In this document: positions 32,911 through 43,077 of the stretch, piece by piece
Layout of the letters: each line of letters opens with the position of its first letter
Position numbering within the stretch: position 1 is the first letter of the stretch
DNA from: Ascarosepion bandense
Taxonomy: Eukaryota; Mollusca; Cephalopoda; Sepiida; Sepiidae
Direction of reading: 5' to 3'
Assembly: GCA_037127315.1 (NCBI GenBank)
Contig: JBBBDQ010001156.1
Coordinates: 794,501 to 858,500, forward strand
DNA: 64,000 nucleotides
Position numbers and translations under genes: made by a program
The notes under the pieces: generated by a model
What the model was told of the DNA's origin: nothing
Seen by the model: only the letters and a program-made list of their open reading frames with translations
The model's database searches: none

Positions 32911-33389
32911 TCTAAGACAGCAGTAGAATCTTTCAGTGGACAATGCACCATTTGACACTGTATAAATTGCACGGAAATGGATTTAGGACTAGGAAGCAGT
33001 CTTCAGTGTCTCTTTTGGCACTAATCGTGAATTGATTGTTTTTCATTGTTTTTGACTTTTTTCGTCGCAGTTTTATCAGTTCTTACATAAAGATTCCGAT
33101 TATCAAAAAATAAAAAAAATAAACTTGAAAAAATTTCAATATTTAAACAATTTTAGTGGGACTCAGTTTCTTATACAAAGTTATAGTAAATCGATCCTCC
33201 TTTTTGGAACCACTCGCGTTGGGGTTGTTTTTTATTTTTATTTTTTTAGGACAAGCTGTTGCACTTGTTTTTCTCTTTTTCAAGTTTTCTTCAGTTCTTA
33301 CGATGGCAACTTCCTCGATCCAAGAATAGCTTTATTCAAAAATTTTGCAAAGGATTCAGTTGTTGAATATGCGCAAGAAAAAAGTTAAT

Positions 33390-33775
33390 TGCACATGATC
33401 GATTTACTATAAGGTTGTATGCAAAACTGATCCCACTCCTGAAATTGTTTGAATGTTGAAATTTTTACAAATTTTTTTGTCAATCGCAAATTTTAGGGTT
33501 TAATCGATAACATTGCATTGAAAAAAAGAAAAAAAAAGAATGATAATCAACAAATTTACAGGTGGTGGTAATGTCATACTGGCGAGTGGTTGCAAAATGG
33601 TGGATCTATTTACTATAACGTTGTATAAAGAAATGAGCCCCTCCTTAAACTGGTTTTAATATTAACATTTATCCAATTTTTTTTTGTCAATCGGAAAGTA
33701 TAGGGTTTAATCGATAAGTGTGCACTAAAAAAATTTAAAAAAAAAGAAAAACAACATATTTAAAGGTGGTGGTAG
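33390..33775. repeat. 195-bp direct duplication
   Basis: Two diverged units with GATCGATTTACTATAAGGTT / TGGATCTATTTACTATAACG, TTTTGTCAATCG, TAGGGTTTAATCGATAA and AGGTGGTGGTA in the same order. Confidence 0.85.
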
Positions 33776-34219
33776 TCTCCTTCAGGTCCGCCCAAATCTC
33801 AACTGATTAATTCCTTCATTCTATCGATTATCCTATCACCAACGTCAGTCATTTTCCGACCGCTATAAAGTGACCATTCTGTCTTTTATATAAGTATTTT
33901 CATGGTAAATATTTTGAAGAGCTTTTCGCTATGGTTCCTAAATTTTTTTTAAATTTAAGCGCAGACGAGAAGCAAACGTGAATTCTACACTAACAGTTTC
34001 TTTTCTCGCACTTCTCGCTTCTGGTGCTCCATTCCGGCTTCAACCAACTTTAATCAGCAAAAATTAAATGCAATGTCAATCGCTATTTACCGTCCTTATT
34101 ACTTTTTCCTCTACTTGCTTATTATTAACGTTTCTGTTCTTAATTTTTCCACAGTTTGTAACTAATTGTGTCTTAATAGATTTATTGTTTTCCCGAAAGT
34201 GAAACTGATTTTTAAAAAC

Positions 34220-34978
34220 GCATCCGAATTGCAACAGATATTATAGGAGAAATATTACCAGATAATAACAAACTATATTGTGGCATCACATTGATGCCAC
34301 CGATTCAGATGAAAATAATAGAAGAGAATCAGATACAGAATTTTAAATACCCAGGAAGTGTTCTAAGAGAGGACGGAAAGTGCGGCACAGAGATTCGAAG
34401 ATGAATGTGACCAAAGACACATCTCAAAATCTAAGTAGATCATTGAGAGACAGGAAAATTTTGTCGGAAATATAAGGAGAGTACTGGTCTGTTACGGGAT
34501 ATCTGTCCTTCTTTATGGCAGCAAATTCTAGACAATCTCATACAAAACAAAGAAAAGACTTGAAGCAACCTGAATATAGATCTACCGAAAGACGTTGAAG
34601 ATACCATGGACTGAAGGTTTTTTTTTTGGGGTTTTTTTTTTTAATCATATTACCCCAAGCAAGACGTGTGAAGAACAATGAGGTTTTGGAGATGATGCAA
34701 CATAAAGGGTAATTGATACTTAACATCAGGAAGAGACAGCTGAAGTTTATGGGATATGTAAGGAGGAAGTAGGGCTTGGAGAATCTGAAACTCACGGGAC
34801 AGATAGAGGGATCGAGAGACAAGGAAATGTAACGTGTAACATACTTCATGGGCTTAAGCAAGTGGATGACAGAACAGAGTTTTGAAAAAATAACAAGCAA
34901 AAAGCTGTGAAGTTCTACAAGGAATAGGGTCATGTAGAGGGACATGATCGCCTATGTCCTGAAGAGACACGGCACGTA
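34220..34978 (+). pseudogene. LINE-B reverse transcriptase C-terminal part and 3' end
   Basis: Frame-broken LINE-B: NLSRSLRDRKI-type segment at 34430, ATATCTGTCCTTCTTTATGG, GGAGAATCTGAAACTCACGG, and the 3' end GGACATGATCGCCTATGTCC followed by GAGACACGGCACGTAG. A piece of LINE-A 3' tail (ATTACCCCAAGCAAG) at 34640-34665 interrupts it. Confidence 0.75.
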
Positions 34979-35421
34979 GAAGAAGAAGATAAAGAAGAAG
35001 AAAAAGATAAAGAAGAAGAAAAAAAGATAAAGAAGAAGAAGAAAAAGAAGAAAAAGATAAAGAAGAAAAAGAAGAAAAGGAAGAAAAAAATATAAAGAAG
35101 AAGAAGAAAAAGAAGAAGAAAAATGATAAAGAAGAAGAAGAAAAAGAAGAAAAAAGACGAAAAAGAAGAAGAAAAAGATGAAGAAGAAAAGAAGAAAAAG
35201 AAGAAAAAAGATAAAGAAGAAGAAGAAAAAGAAAAAAGATAAAGAAGAAGAAAAAGAAGAACAAGAAGAAGAAAAAAGATAAAGAAGAAGAAAAAGATAA
35301 AGAAGATGAAGAAAAAAGATAAAGAAGAAAAAGATAAAGAAGAAGAAAAAAAGATGAAGAAGAAGAAAAAGATGAAGAAGGATAAGAAAAAGAAAAAGAA
35401 GAAGAAAAAAAGAAGAAGAAA
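34979..35421 (+). repeat. (GAA/AAG)n purine tract at the LINE-B 3' end
   Basis: About 440 bp of almost pure A/G on the plus strand (AAGAAG, GATAAAG, GAAAAAG), beginning exactly at the end of LINE-B. The F/S/L-rich minus-strand frames of 164 and 210 codons are translations of this tract. Confidence 0.95.
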
Positions 35422-35479
35422 CATTTAGTTTCTGTTAGTTTTTTGTATTTGATGAAAGTTCTGTGCTGACTGCCGATAA

Positions 35480-36160
35480 TGTCCATGCTTCAGTTATAAT
35501 TTCATTTTGAAATATTTTACAGCAACTTGTTTCGTGTAAAATGATTTCCGTTTATTCTAGACTGTTTTAGAAATGTTTTTCTTAACAGAATGAATTACGG
35601 GAATGTCCAGATTTCAGCAGGGTTGGTATAATTTTGTTTACGTTTATAACGATGATTTTTTATTGGTTTGTTCAAGTTCCTGTAGTTTCCCCTGAATTCA
35701 TGAATTTTCTTAAGGTTACTTTTATGTTTAGATGTGTGAGATAGAGATATAGACATGGTTGACGGGAAAATTAAAAGCAACGGTCCATTAGCGTTTTTAG
35801 AAGTTGCTATCAAGTTGTAAAAGCAGGAGATAGTTGAAAATTTCTCATAACTGTGACCTAGAAAAAATAAAATTAGTATTATTGGTGTTTACTATAACTT
35901 TTTCATCGCATATATTGAATTTTTCATGAGAAAGATCTTTGATATAATGATCCAGAAAACTAAGGTTCATGTAGTCGAGATACTCGACTCAATGCGAATT
36001 ACAAGGTCTTTTTCTTAGCTGCATTGTATGTGCTTCGCCCAGGCTACATACGATTTGGAATTCAGAGCTGCCGTGTATCTTCTCAATTAAAGCTACAGAG
36101 TCCATAAAGCCTTACTATTTACCCATAGTTGGGGTTCTTTCGAATTCAGTGTTATTCTTC
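35480..36160. other. no recognisable feature
   Basis: No supported gene or repeat until the SINE-A scrap at 36165-36215. Confidence 0.45.
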
Positions 36161-36164
36161 TTTT

Positions 36165-36218
36165 AGGCTGGTTGCCACCCAAGGCTATAGGAACCAGTCT
36201 GCCCAACTATTTACTTTT
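36165..36218 (-). mobile_element. SINE-A body fragment
   Basis: GGCTGGTTGCCACCCAAGGC and AACCAGTCTGCCCAACTATT match the central body. Confidence 0.7.
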
Positions 36219-36224
36219 TCACTT

Positions 36225-36890
36225 CTCCTTATTTTTTTTCAATTGGAGTAGATAGACTGAACTATCGCCCGGTTCACGCTCCACCCACGTCTATTGAACA
36301 GGTTTAGAGGATCATCCCTTGTTCCCTGTTTAGGATGTGGTTTCCGGCTTTCTCTTTTGTAATCTTTTCACTTTTCCTTATATTTTTTTCAATTGGAGTA
36401 GATAGACTGAACTATCGCCCGGTTCACACTCCACCCACGTCTATTGAACAGGTGTAGAGGCTCATCCCTTGTTCCCTGTTTAGGATGTGGTTTCCGGCTT
36501 TCTCTTTTCCAATCTTTTCACTTTTCCTTATTTTTTTTTTTCAATTTGAGTAGATATACTGAACTATCGCCCGGTTCATACTCCACCCACGTCCATTGAA
36601 CAGGTGTAGAGGCTAATCCCTTGTTCGCTGTTTAGGATGTGGTTTACGCCTTTCTCTTTTCCAATCTTTTCACTTTTCCTTATTTTTTTTTTTCAATTGG
36701 AGTAGATAGACTGAACTATCGCCCGGTTCACACTCCACCCACGTCTGTTGAACAGGTGTAGAGGCTCATCCCTTGTTCCCTGTTTAGGATGTGGTTTCCG
36801 GCTTTCTCTTTTCCAATCTTTTCACTCTTACGTAACCCCCTGAACACCAGTGGCCTTACCGCCTTGCCCGGGGTGATATGATTAAAAAAA
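36225..36890 (+). mobile_element. TUR retroposon, four tandem units plus one tail
   Basis: AATTGGAGTA (or AATTTGAGTA) begins at 36241, 36391, 36543 and 36695, giving periods of 150, 152 and 152. Each unit has CGCCCGGTTCA, TTGAACAGGTGTAGAGG and GGTTTCCGGCTTTCTC, and units are separated by T-rich linkers. Only the last carries the tail (CCTTGCCCGGGGTGATATGA, then oligo(A)). A partial unit 5' of the first is suggested by ACTTCTCCTTATTTTTTTTC. Confidence 0.85.
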
Positions 36891-37097
36891 AATAATAATA
36901 ACGAAATCGAGTGGAATTGGAACTCGGCTTTCTGATTCCTGAATCCGAGCCATGATCATTTACCCTACCTTGTATTCATATTGTAAAGTGTTTATCCTTT
37001 CTCATAGTTGCGTTTTGTGTATTGCATGTTTATATCACGTCAGGGTGGGTCACTAATTTGGACAGTTTCGGTTAGGACATGAGTTTTATGCTTTCTA

Positions 37098-37215
37098 TGA
37101 TATTAAAAGGACTTATAATTTTTATATATCAAGAACAATTTTAAGAAAATCTATAACAATGTGAAAAAAGTTTTCGTGTCATAATTTTTGTCCTTTAGAT
37201 GTTAAATTTCACCGT
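37098..37215. repeat. repeat Y, uninterrupted copy (empty site for TUR)
   Basis: AAAAGGACTTATAATTTTTA, TATCAAGAACAATTTTAAGA, CTATAACAATGTGAAAAAAG matches both flanks of the TUR insertion at 37628-37980 without the insert. Confidence 0.8.
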
Positions 37216-37274
37216 TTCTTTTAGCCCAATATATCATTTATGGCGGTTCCGTTAAAAATTACAAAAAAACTATT

Positions 37275-37590
37275 TATTTTTAATATAGTTTATAATGTTA
37301 CCTTTTTCTTTTTTTTTTTTTTTTTTTAACATAATTTATATAAAAATTGTCCAAATGTTTTATTTTTCCAAGCGTTTTCGGCTAAACCTTTAGCGAATAT
37401 CAAGGGTGAATTTCATTTTACGTGTAAATAAGTGTGCACGGTGTTTATGCATGTGTGTCCGAGCACAGTAACCACATGGTTACCGTATTCGTTGTTGACC
37501 TAAGTGTACTACGTACGGATTTTTCTTTTTTATTAATAATGCCTCCACTATTTTTAGCCTTTTTTTTTACATGTGAATGATGAAAAGGAC
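37275..37590 (-). mobile_element. PLE-like repeat Z, copy 1
   Basis: Inverted relative to the copy at 44866-45175. Shared words include CGTGTAAATAAG..., GGTTACCG (CGGTAACC) and, on the minus strand, AGCCGAAAACGCTTGGAAAA. The GCTTAGC-like hairpin before GAAA recalls the hammerhead-like motifs, but the CTGANGA strand is not preserved. Confidence 0.5.
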
Positions 37591-37627
37591 TTACAATCTT
37601 TATATATCAAAAAAGATTTTAAGAAAA

Positions 37628-37980
37628 TGTATAATTGGAGTAGATAGATCTATCTATCGCCCGGTTCACACTCCACCCACGTCTATTGATCAGGTGAAGA
37701 GACTCATCCCTTGTTCCCTGTTTAGGATGTGGTTTCCGGCTTTCTCTTTTCCAATCTTTTCACTCCTTTTTCATTTTTTTCAATTGGAGTAGATAGATCT
37801 ATCTATCGCCCGGTTCACACTCCACCCACGTCTGTTGAACAGGTGAAGAATCTCATCCCTTGTCACTGTTCAGGATGTGGTTTCCGGCTTTCTCTTTTCC
37901 AATCTTTTCACTCTTACGTAGCCCCCTGCGCATCAGTGGCGTTACCGCCTTGCTCGGGGTGATATGATTGAAAAAAAATA
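37628..37980 (+). mobile_element. TUR retroposon, two units, with paralogous empty site
   Basis: Units start at 37629 and 37782 (ATTGGAGTAGATAGATCTAT), followed by the tail (CATCAGTGGCGTTACCGCC, GGGTGATATGATTGAAAAAA). Left flank AAGAAAATGTATA and right flank ATAACAAATGTGAAAAAC are contiguous in the uninterrupted repeat at 37098-37215. This defines the 5' end at the unit start and shows the tandem block plus tail moved as one piece. Confidence 0.85.
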
Positions 37981-38289
37981 TTAATAACAAATGTGAAAAA
38001 CTTTTTCCGGTGATAAATTTCGTCCCTTAGATTTTAAATTTCAGGGTTCCCTCTTCTTTGTGCGCCTGTGTAATCACATCACCATAAGCATTACTTGAGA
38101 AGGATGACGTTCGAAAGAACGGAACGCGTCACACGCAAATTCTTTCTATTTTTTACAAAGTTTTTCAAATGTTCCTACAGTTTTCTATAGGAGCAAATGA
38201 AGTGTAGAAATTGTCCGTAATACGCGTTGTCTCAAGCGCTTCTGGTCAATTCATTAACCACTTAGATTAGGTTTGTTGTCATTTACTTT

Positions 38290-39165
38290 ATTTAAGTTGT
38301 TGGTTGTTTTGTTTTCATGGCATATCAACCTCGGCGGGTCATTTATTGCCAACTAAACTTGTTGTTTTTTATATAAGTTTTATGTCTAGTAATACTTTTT
38401 TTCTTTCACAATATTTAGGATAATATACAATCTATATTTCTAATTGAAATTCATTATCATTACGCTGTTAAATAACAACATTTAGGATGATATAAAATTC
38501 ATATTTTTAATTAAAATTCATTACCATTGTGCTTTTAAATAGCATTTAGAATAATATACAAACTACATTTCTAATTAAATTTATTATTATTGTAGTGTTA
38601 ACAAAATTTAGAATAATATAAATCTATATTTTTAATTGAAATTCATTATCATTATGGTATTAAATAACATATAGTATAACATGAAAACTGTATTTTTCAA
38701 TAACATAAATTTTAGGAATTTTTAGGTGTTAAGCGCCAATGCATTTATAATGCTATGCGATCCTTATTTCTCAGTGCAGATAAAAAAGACGCCCACATAT
38801 TTTATTCATAAATGAATATGACCATCACCATAAATGCATATCGCACACCATAAACATTCTCATTTACATTTTCGTCATGTAGGTTCTAGTTGGTGGTCTT
38901 ATACTACAGATATAAGATAAAATCATAACATTTCTGAGCTCGTCTTATCTCTAGATTGGTTTATATACGTGTAAATATACAGTATGCTGATTTTGTCTTT
39001 TGGTTGCTTTATTTTAACGGCATATCAACCTCATTGCCAAGTAAACTTTATTTATTTATTGCTAGTAATACCTTTTTTTTTCAACAATTTATTGTTGTTT
39101 TTTATATAAGTTTTATGTCTAGTAATACTCTTTTTTATGTCTAGTAATACTCTTTTTCTTTTCGA
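38290..39165. repeat. repeat W, copies around 38310 and 39000-39160
   Basis: GGCATATCAACCTC plus TTTTATGTCTAGTAATACT occur at 38320-38395 and again at 39019-39160; related scraps at 4800-4840 (GGCATATTAACATCTCCGTG) and 53155. Class unknown. Confidence 0.5.
38405..38690. repeat. about 75-bp AT-rich tandem repeat
   Basis: Four diverged units of ATATTTCTAATTGAAATTCA, TTATCATTACG-type and TTTAGGATAATATA-type words. Confidence 0.8.
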
Positions 39166-39217
39166 GTATCAAGATTCATTGGGATTTGTTTTTAAGGGCA
39201 GGGCCCCAAGTCTTACC

Positions 39218-39378
39218 CTTGGTATTTAACCCATAACTGGAGGGAATGGACGGATTAATACCTTTCCCAAGGGTACCAGTGCTTAAGTGAATGTAGGGTA
39301 TTCAACTGGAATTCGAACTCGGCTCACCGATTTCTCTTTCCGGGCCGATATCCACTGCACAACAACGCTCATCCGTCA
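39218..39378 (-). mobile_element. SINE-A head and part of body
   Basis: Complement of the tRNA-like head: GGAATTCGAACTCGGCTCAC and GATATCCACTGCACAACAAC, with body TATTTAACCCATAACTGGAG. The 3' part is missing. Confidence 0.85.
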
Positions 39379-39382
39379 CTAA

Positions 39383-39447
39383 CCCTTACAGCATCTGGTA
39401 TTCCCAAGCGGTCACCCATCTAAGTACTGACCAGGCTCAACTTCGGT
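39383..39447 (-). pseudogene. 5S rRNA-like fragment adjoining LINE-B
   Basis: CTGGTATTCCCAAGCGGTCA, CCCATCTAAGTACTGACCAG, GCTCAACTTCGGTGATC is antisense 5S rRNA (about the 3' 75 nt) lacking the CTGCTTA block. It joins the 3' end of LINE-B directly. Confidence 0.8.
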
Positions 39448-40345
39448 GATCTTTTATGTGCCATGTCCTTTCAGGACGTAGGCGATCATGGCTTTCCACA
39501 TCTCCCTGTCCCTGGTGACTCGTAGCACGTTTTCTCCTGTTGCACCATTCAACCCTCGTTCTGTCATCCACCTGATCAGGCCCTTCAAATATGTTATCCG
39601 CTGCTTTCACCTGTCTCTTTTTCCCTGGTGCTCAGTATTAATTTCCTTTTCGTCTTCATCCTTTCCAAAACTTCGTCATTGCTCACATGCTCAGTCCATG
39701 ATATCCATAGCATCCTTCTGTAGAACCATATTTCAGATGCTTCTAGTTTTTCTTTCATATTTGAAGATATTGTCTAACATTCACTGCCATATTGAAGAAC
39801 TGACATCACATAGCAATCCAGTATTCTCCTCTTTGTTTCTAGTGAAACTGTCCTGTTTCTTAATACTTTACTCAACTTCTGGAATGCTTTTTTCGCCATG
39901 CCAATTCGCCTTTGGATCTCAGTGTCGCACTTTCTGTCTTTTGTTAGAACACCTCCTAAGTATTTAAATTTCTGTACTTGCTTGATTTTAGAGTCCGTCA
40001 CTTGTAATTGACATTTTAGGCTGCCCTTTTTGCTGGTGACCATGCATTCGGTTTTCTTGCAGTTTATAGTCCTTTCTTGTTACTCTCTTCAGCTACCTTC
40101 TGTAGGAGGTCTTTTAGTTTTCTTTCCGTGTCTGATATCAGTACTGTATCATCTGCTTACCTTATATTGATTAAATTGTGGCCTCCGATGACGAACCCTG
40201 TCATAACTTCTAGGGTTCTTAGAATAGTCTCGCTGTATAAGTTGAATAGATCCGTTGAATTAGTCATACCTATTACTAGGATATTTACTATCATGCCCAA
40301 GAAAATCGGAGATACAATTAAGATGAACAATAAGTCTAACATTAA
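39448..40345 (-). pseudogene. LINE-B reverse transcriptase, longest copy of the RT core
   Basis: Minus strand: STDLFNLYSETILRTLEVMT (RT palm), GFVIGGHNLINIR then stop-ADDTV where the family has YADDTV, then KKTECMVTSKKGSLKCQLQ, KIKQVQKFKYLGGVLTKDRK, IGMAKKAFQKLSKVLRNRTV and, frameshifted, KYGSRRMLWISWTEHVSN-type sequence to the 3' end at 39448. The Y-to-stop change hits the catalytic motif itself. Sequence 5' of 40270 looks unrelated to the RT. Confidence 0.82.
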
Positions 40346-40624
40346 CTCAAATGTCGGTACTTACCAAATAAATATTTTTAATGTGAAAACGTTTATACGT
40401 TTAGACACATCACGTAAACAATCTTGTAATACACAGTAACAAAACTGGCTATAACATTGATTTTACTAAAGCCAATAGAATTATTTAAGAAGAGTGTGCT
40501 TTGAGAGCTTAATAATGACAATATAACCAGCTACAAACACAAATCAAAAACATTATAATACATCACCAACTGTTACTGAATCCAGTGGTAAAAAATATAA
40601 CCGATGTTTATTTTAACGCAACAC

Positions 40625-41325
40625 AATGTGTCTCCTTGGCTTCACCTTCTCTACCGACCTGAAGTGATACGAATATATCGGCTCTATGGCTGTATCTACT
40701 GCTAGGGATGTTGGGTCTCTGTGTCTGGACAGAAAGATTTTCTTGTCAGAATCCATCTTGCGCATTTATAAATTTACCTCTCTTCCGTGTTGCCATATCT
40801 GGTCGGGTGCTCTTGCTATTCATTTTGACGTTCTAGACAAAATCCAAAGAAAGGTCTGCAATTTAATCGGTCCTATCATAGCATCTCGACTAGAGTCTCT
40901 TTCTCACTGCAGTGATGTGGTTTCCGTTTGTCTTTTCTGCAGATATTTTCTTGGCAATTTTTCTGACGAACTTTTGTTTCCTGGTGTCCCGTCCATGTGA
41001 ATTCAAGGTTGCTACTGGAATGGCATCTGGATCCCTTTATCGTTGAAAAGATTAAATATCCCCCCCCCCACTTATTTTTTCAACAGATACATTTCTCAAA
41101 CTTCCCGCCTATGGAAATTCCTTCTATTTGCTTGTTTTCCGGAAAGCTACAATCTCAAAAGAAAAAAAACTTTAAATGCAACGTCAATAGCCATATTCTA
41201 TATTCTTGAATCGCATTCATCTTTTATTCTTTTACAATAGCCTCCTGTACCCGGTCATTTTTCTGACTGTACGCCCCTGCACACTAGAAGCAGACGCACC
41301 TTGCTAAGGGTGAAATGATAAGAAA
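40625..41325 (+). pseudogene. LINE-A, C-terminal part and 3' end
   Basis: The frame from 40686 reads RDVGSLCLDRKIFLSESILR, CCHIWSGALAIHFDVLDKIQ, RKVCNLI, then continues shifted with RYISQTSRLWKFLL. The tail CCTTGCTAAGGGTGAAATGA with oligo(A) closes it at 41325. Frameshifts near 41000 and 41150. Confidence 0.85.
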
Positions 41326-41329
41326 ACAC

Positions 41330-41645
41330 ATAATAGTTATGGATTTTCAGGTTTGTGTCGAATCCGTTAATTTACTGATATTTCAGATGAACGCATCATT
41401 TCTCTTTGAATTCGAAACGCCTCATAGTCTAATAACGCTGGTTTAAAAGAGTCGAATGCACGTGATACATGATTGACTAATGAAAATCAAACAACACAAA
41501 TGAAAAGAATTTCTTTCCTCTTTTTCTCCATATCTCAGATTAAGCTTTATTAAAAGTCAAATGTGTTAGATTGATAAAAGTGGTCGTAATCATTAGGACA
41601 ACAGGCACTACAGACGATTTTATACTTACTTACCCTAACCAAACT
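41330..41645. other. no recognisable feature
   Basis: AT-rich spacer between LINE-A and SINE-B. Confidence 0.45.
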
Positions 41646-41649
41646 GGAA

Positions 41650-41965
41650 TATATATGCTCTCATTAAAATTGAGCTCTCTAAAGAAGAAAATGTTAAAAA
41701 CAGTTCCCACTTCTACGATATATGCGTGACTCTTCAGAATAAAATTAAGTTCTTTCGGTGACTGGCGTGTGCATACACTGCATATAAGCAACAAATTAAA
41801 ATTTCCCTTCTCTGATTCCATGTGCCTATGGCTTAGTGGGTTGTGACAACGACTGACAGCAAATCGGTCGAGTTTCGATTCCAGCCAGAAGCAAATGGAC
41901 GTGTCTAGCAACACTGATGAGCTTAGATACAGCGAAACAGGCTTGTATGTGGATGGGATATATAT
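41650..41965 (+). mobile_element. SINE-B, spacer plus right unit
   Basis: Spacer words CAGTTCCCACTTCTACGATA and GGTGACTGGCGTGTGCATAC precede a unit with CTATGGCTTAGTGGG, GTCGAGTTTCGATTCC and CAGCGAAACAGGCTTGTATG, ending GGATGGGATATATATATGG. The left unit is missing. Confidence 0.8.
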
Positions 41966-41999
41966 ATGGTAATTATATTATTATAGTAATAATAGCATA

Positions 42000-42955
42000 C
42001 TTCAACTCAATAGCTATAACGGTCTTAAAACACCATCACCAAGCGTAGAATGTGGTTAATTTACTTGATAATATATACAGATAAGAATATTAAAAACAAG
42101 TAAAAAAATAAATAAAATCTAAGAATAATGAGTTCATCCAGTGAAATAAATTAAGTGGGGTTAGGAGGTTAGACCATTTTAAAGAATAGCGTGTAAGATT
42201 CATAGACACTAGTGTTCCAATGTTTTGCCACAGAAATCCGGACATGTCAAATATTTTACGCCGGAAAAAAAAAGAGAAAATGATAAAGGACTAAAAATAA
42301 TTAAAGAGAAAAATATGAGAAAGACGAATGCGAAAGAAGAAAAATCGAAACAGCAAAAAAGCAAAAATGTAAATAAAATATAATAAAAAACAACATAAAA
42401 GATAAGAATAATATACAAAATATACAAATTAAAATTAAAATAATTTCTCATGAGGACTTTTTAAAAAGTACAAATAAAAATGATAGCTATGAAAAAAATT
42501 ACCAGTAAAATAAGCTAACTTTTAGGAAAAATAGTAAAAATTTTAAGATAGAATTGAGATAATATCAGATATATTTAAGAGTAAGAAAATGATATGTTGG
42601 CAAAAATTAGAGATTTAGTAGTTGAAATGGTAGATTGATATACTATTACATCTGTAAGGCATTTATTTTACAAAAGACATACGTTAAGGTTATGGCAATT
42701 GCAGGAAATTGTGTTAGTATTATTATTATTATTTATAGTAAATTAATTATAATTACTGTTACATTGTTTTAGGATTATATTGTGTTTTTATTATCATAGC
42801 AAGATTATCAGTGAAGTTATAACTACGTTACAGCGTATTTTTTTTTTTAAATTGCTAAGGGACGATTATATCTTTGATATATATTGTTAGCAATGTTTTA
42901 TATCAACACAAAAGAATATCATTTTTGATAGTGAATAATCGTTAGGTTAAGGTCT
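42000..42955. other. AT-rich, no gene seen
   Basis: Low-complexity A-rich sequence. The minus-strand frame 42209-42451 is F/L-rich chance. Confidence 0.5.
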
Positions 42956-42966
42956 ATACAACCACA

Positions 42967-43077
42967 CTGAAGATGGCTCGTGTGAGACTAAAGCTTAGGC
43001 CCAGCGTCATAAAAAGTCGATATAAACGTTGGACATTTTTGTCCTTATTTTCATCAAAAATTAAAACTAAAATACTA
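42967..43077 (+). mobile_element. PLE head: hammerhead-like motif and N-terminal frame
   Basis: CTGAAGA (42967-42973), TGGCTCGTGTGAGAC, TAAA (GAAA mutated), and the ATG of the frame sits inside the motif. The product starts MARVRLKLRPS and continues TFLSLFSSKIKTKILCLERL, aligning with the heads at 12143, 18253 and 19489. It runs directly into the 63-bp array. Confidence 0.7.

Noticed and set aside
34854..35486. 164- and 210-codon S/F/L-rich frames
   Set aside because: Translation of the purine tract on the opposite strand.
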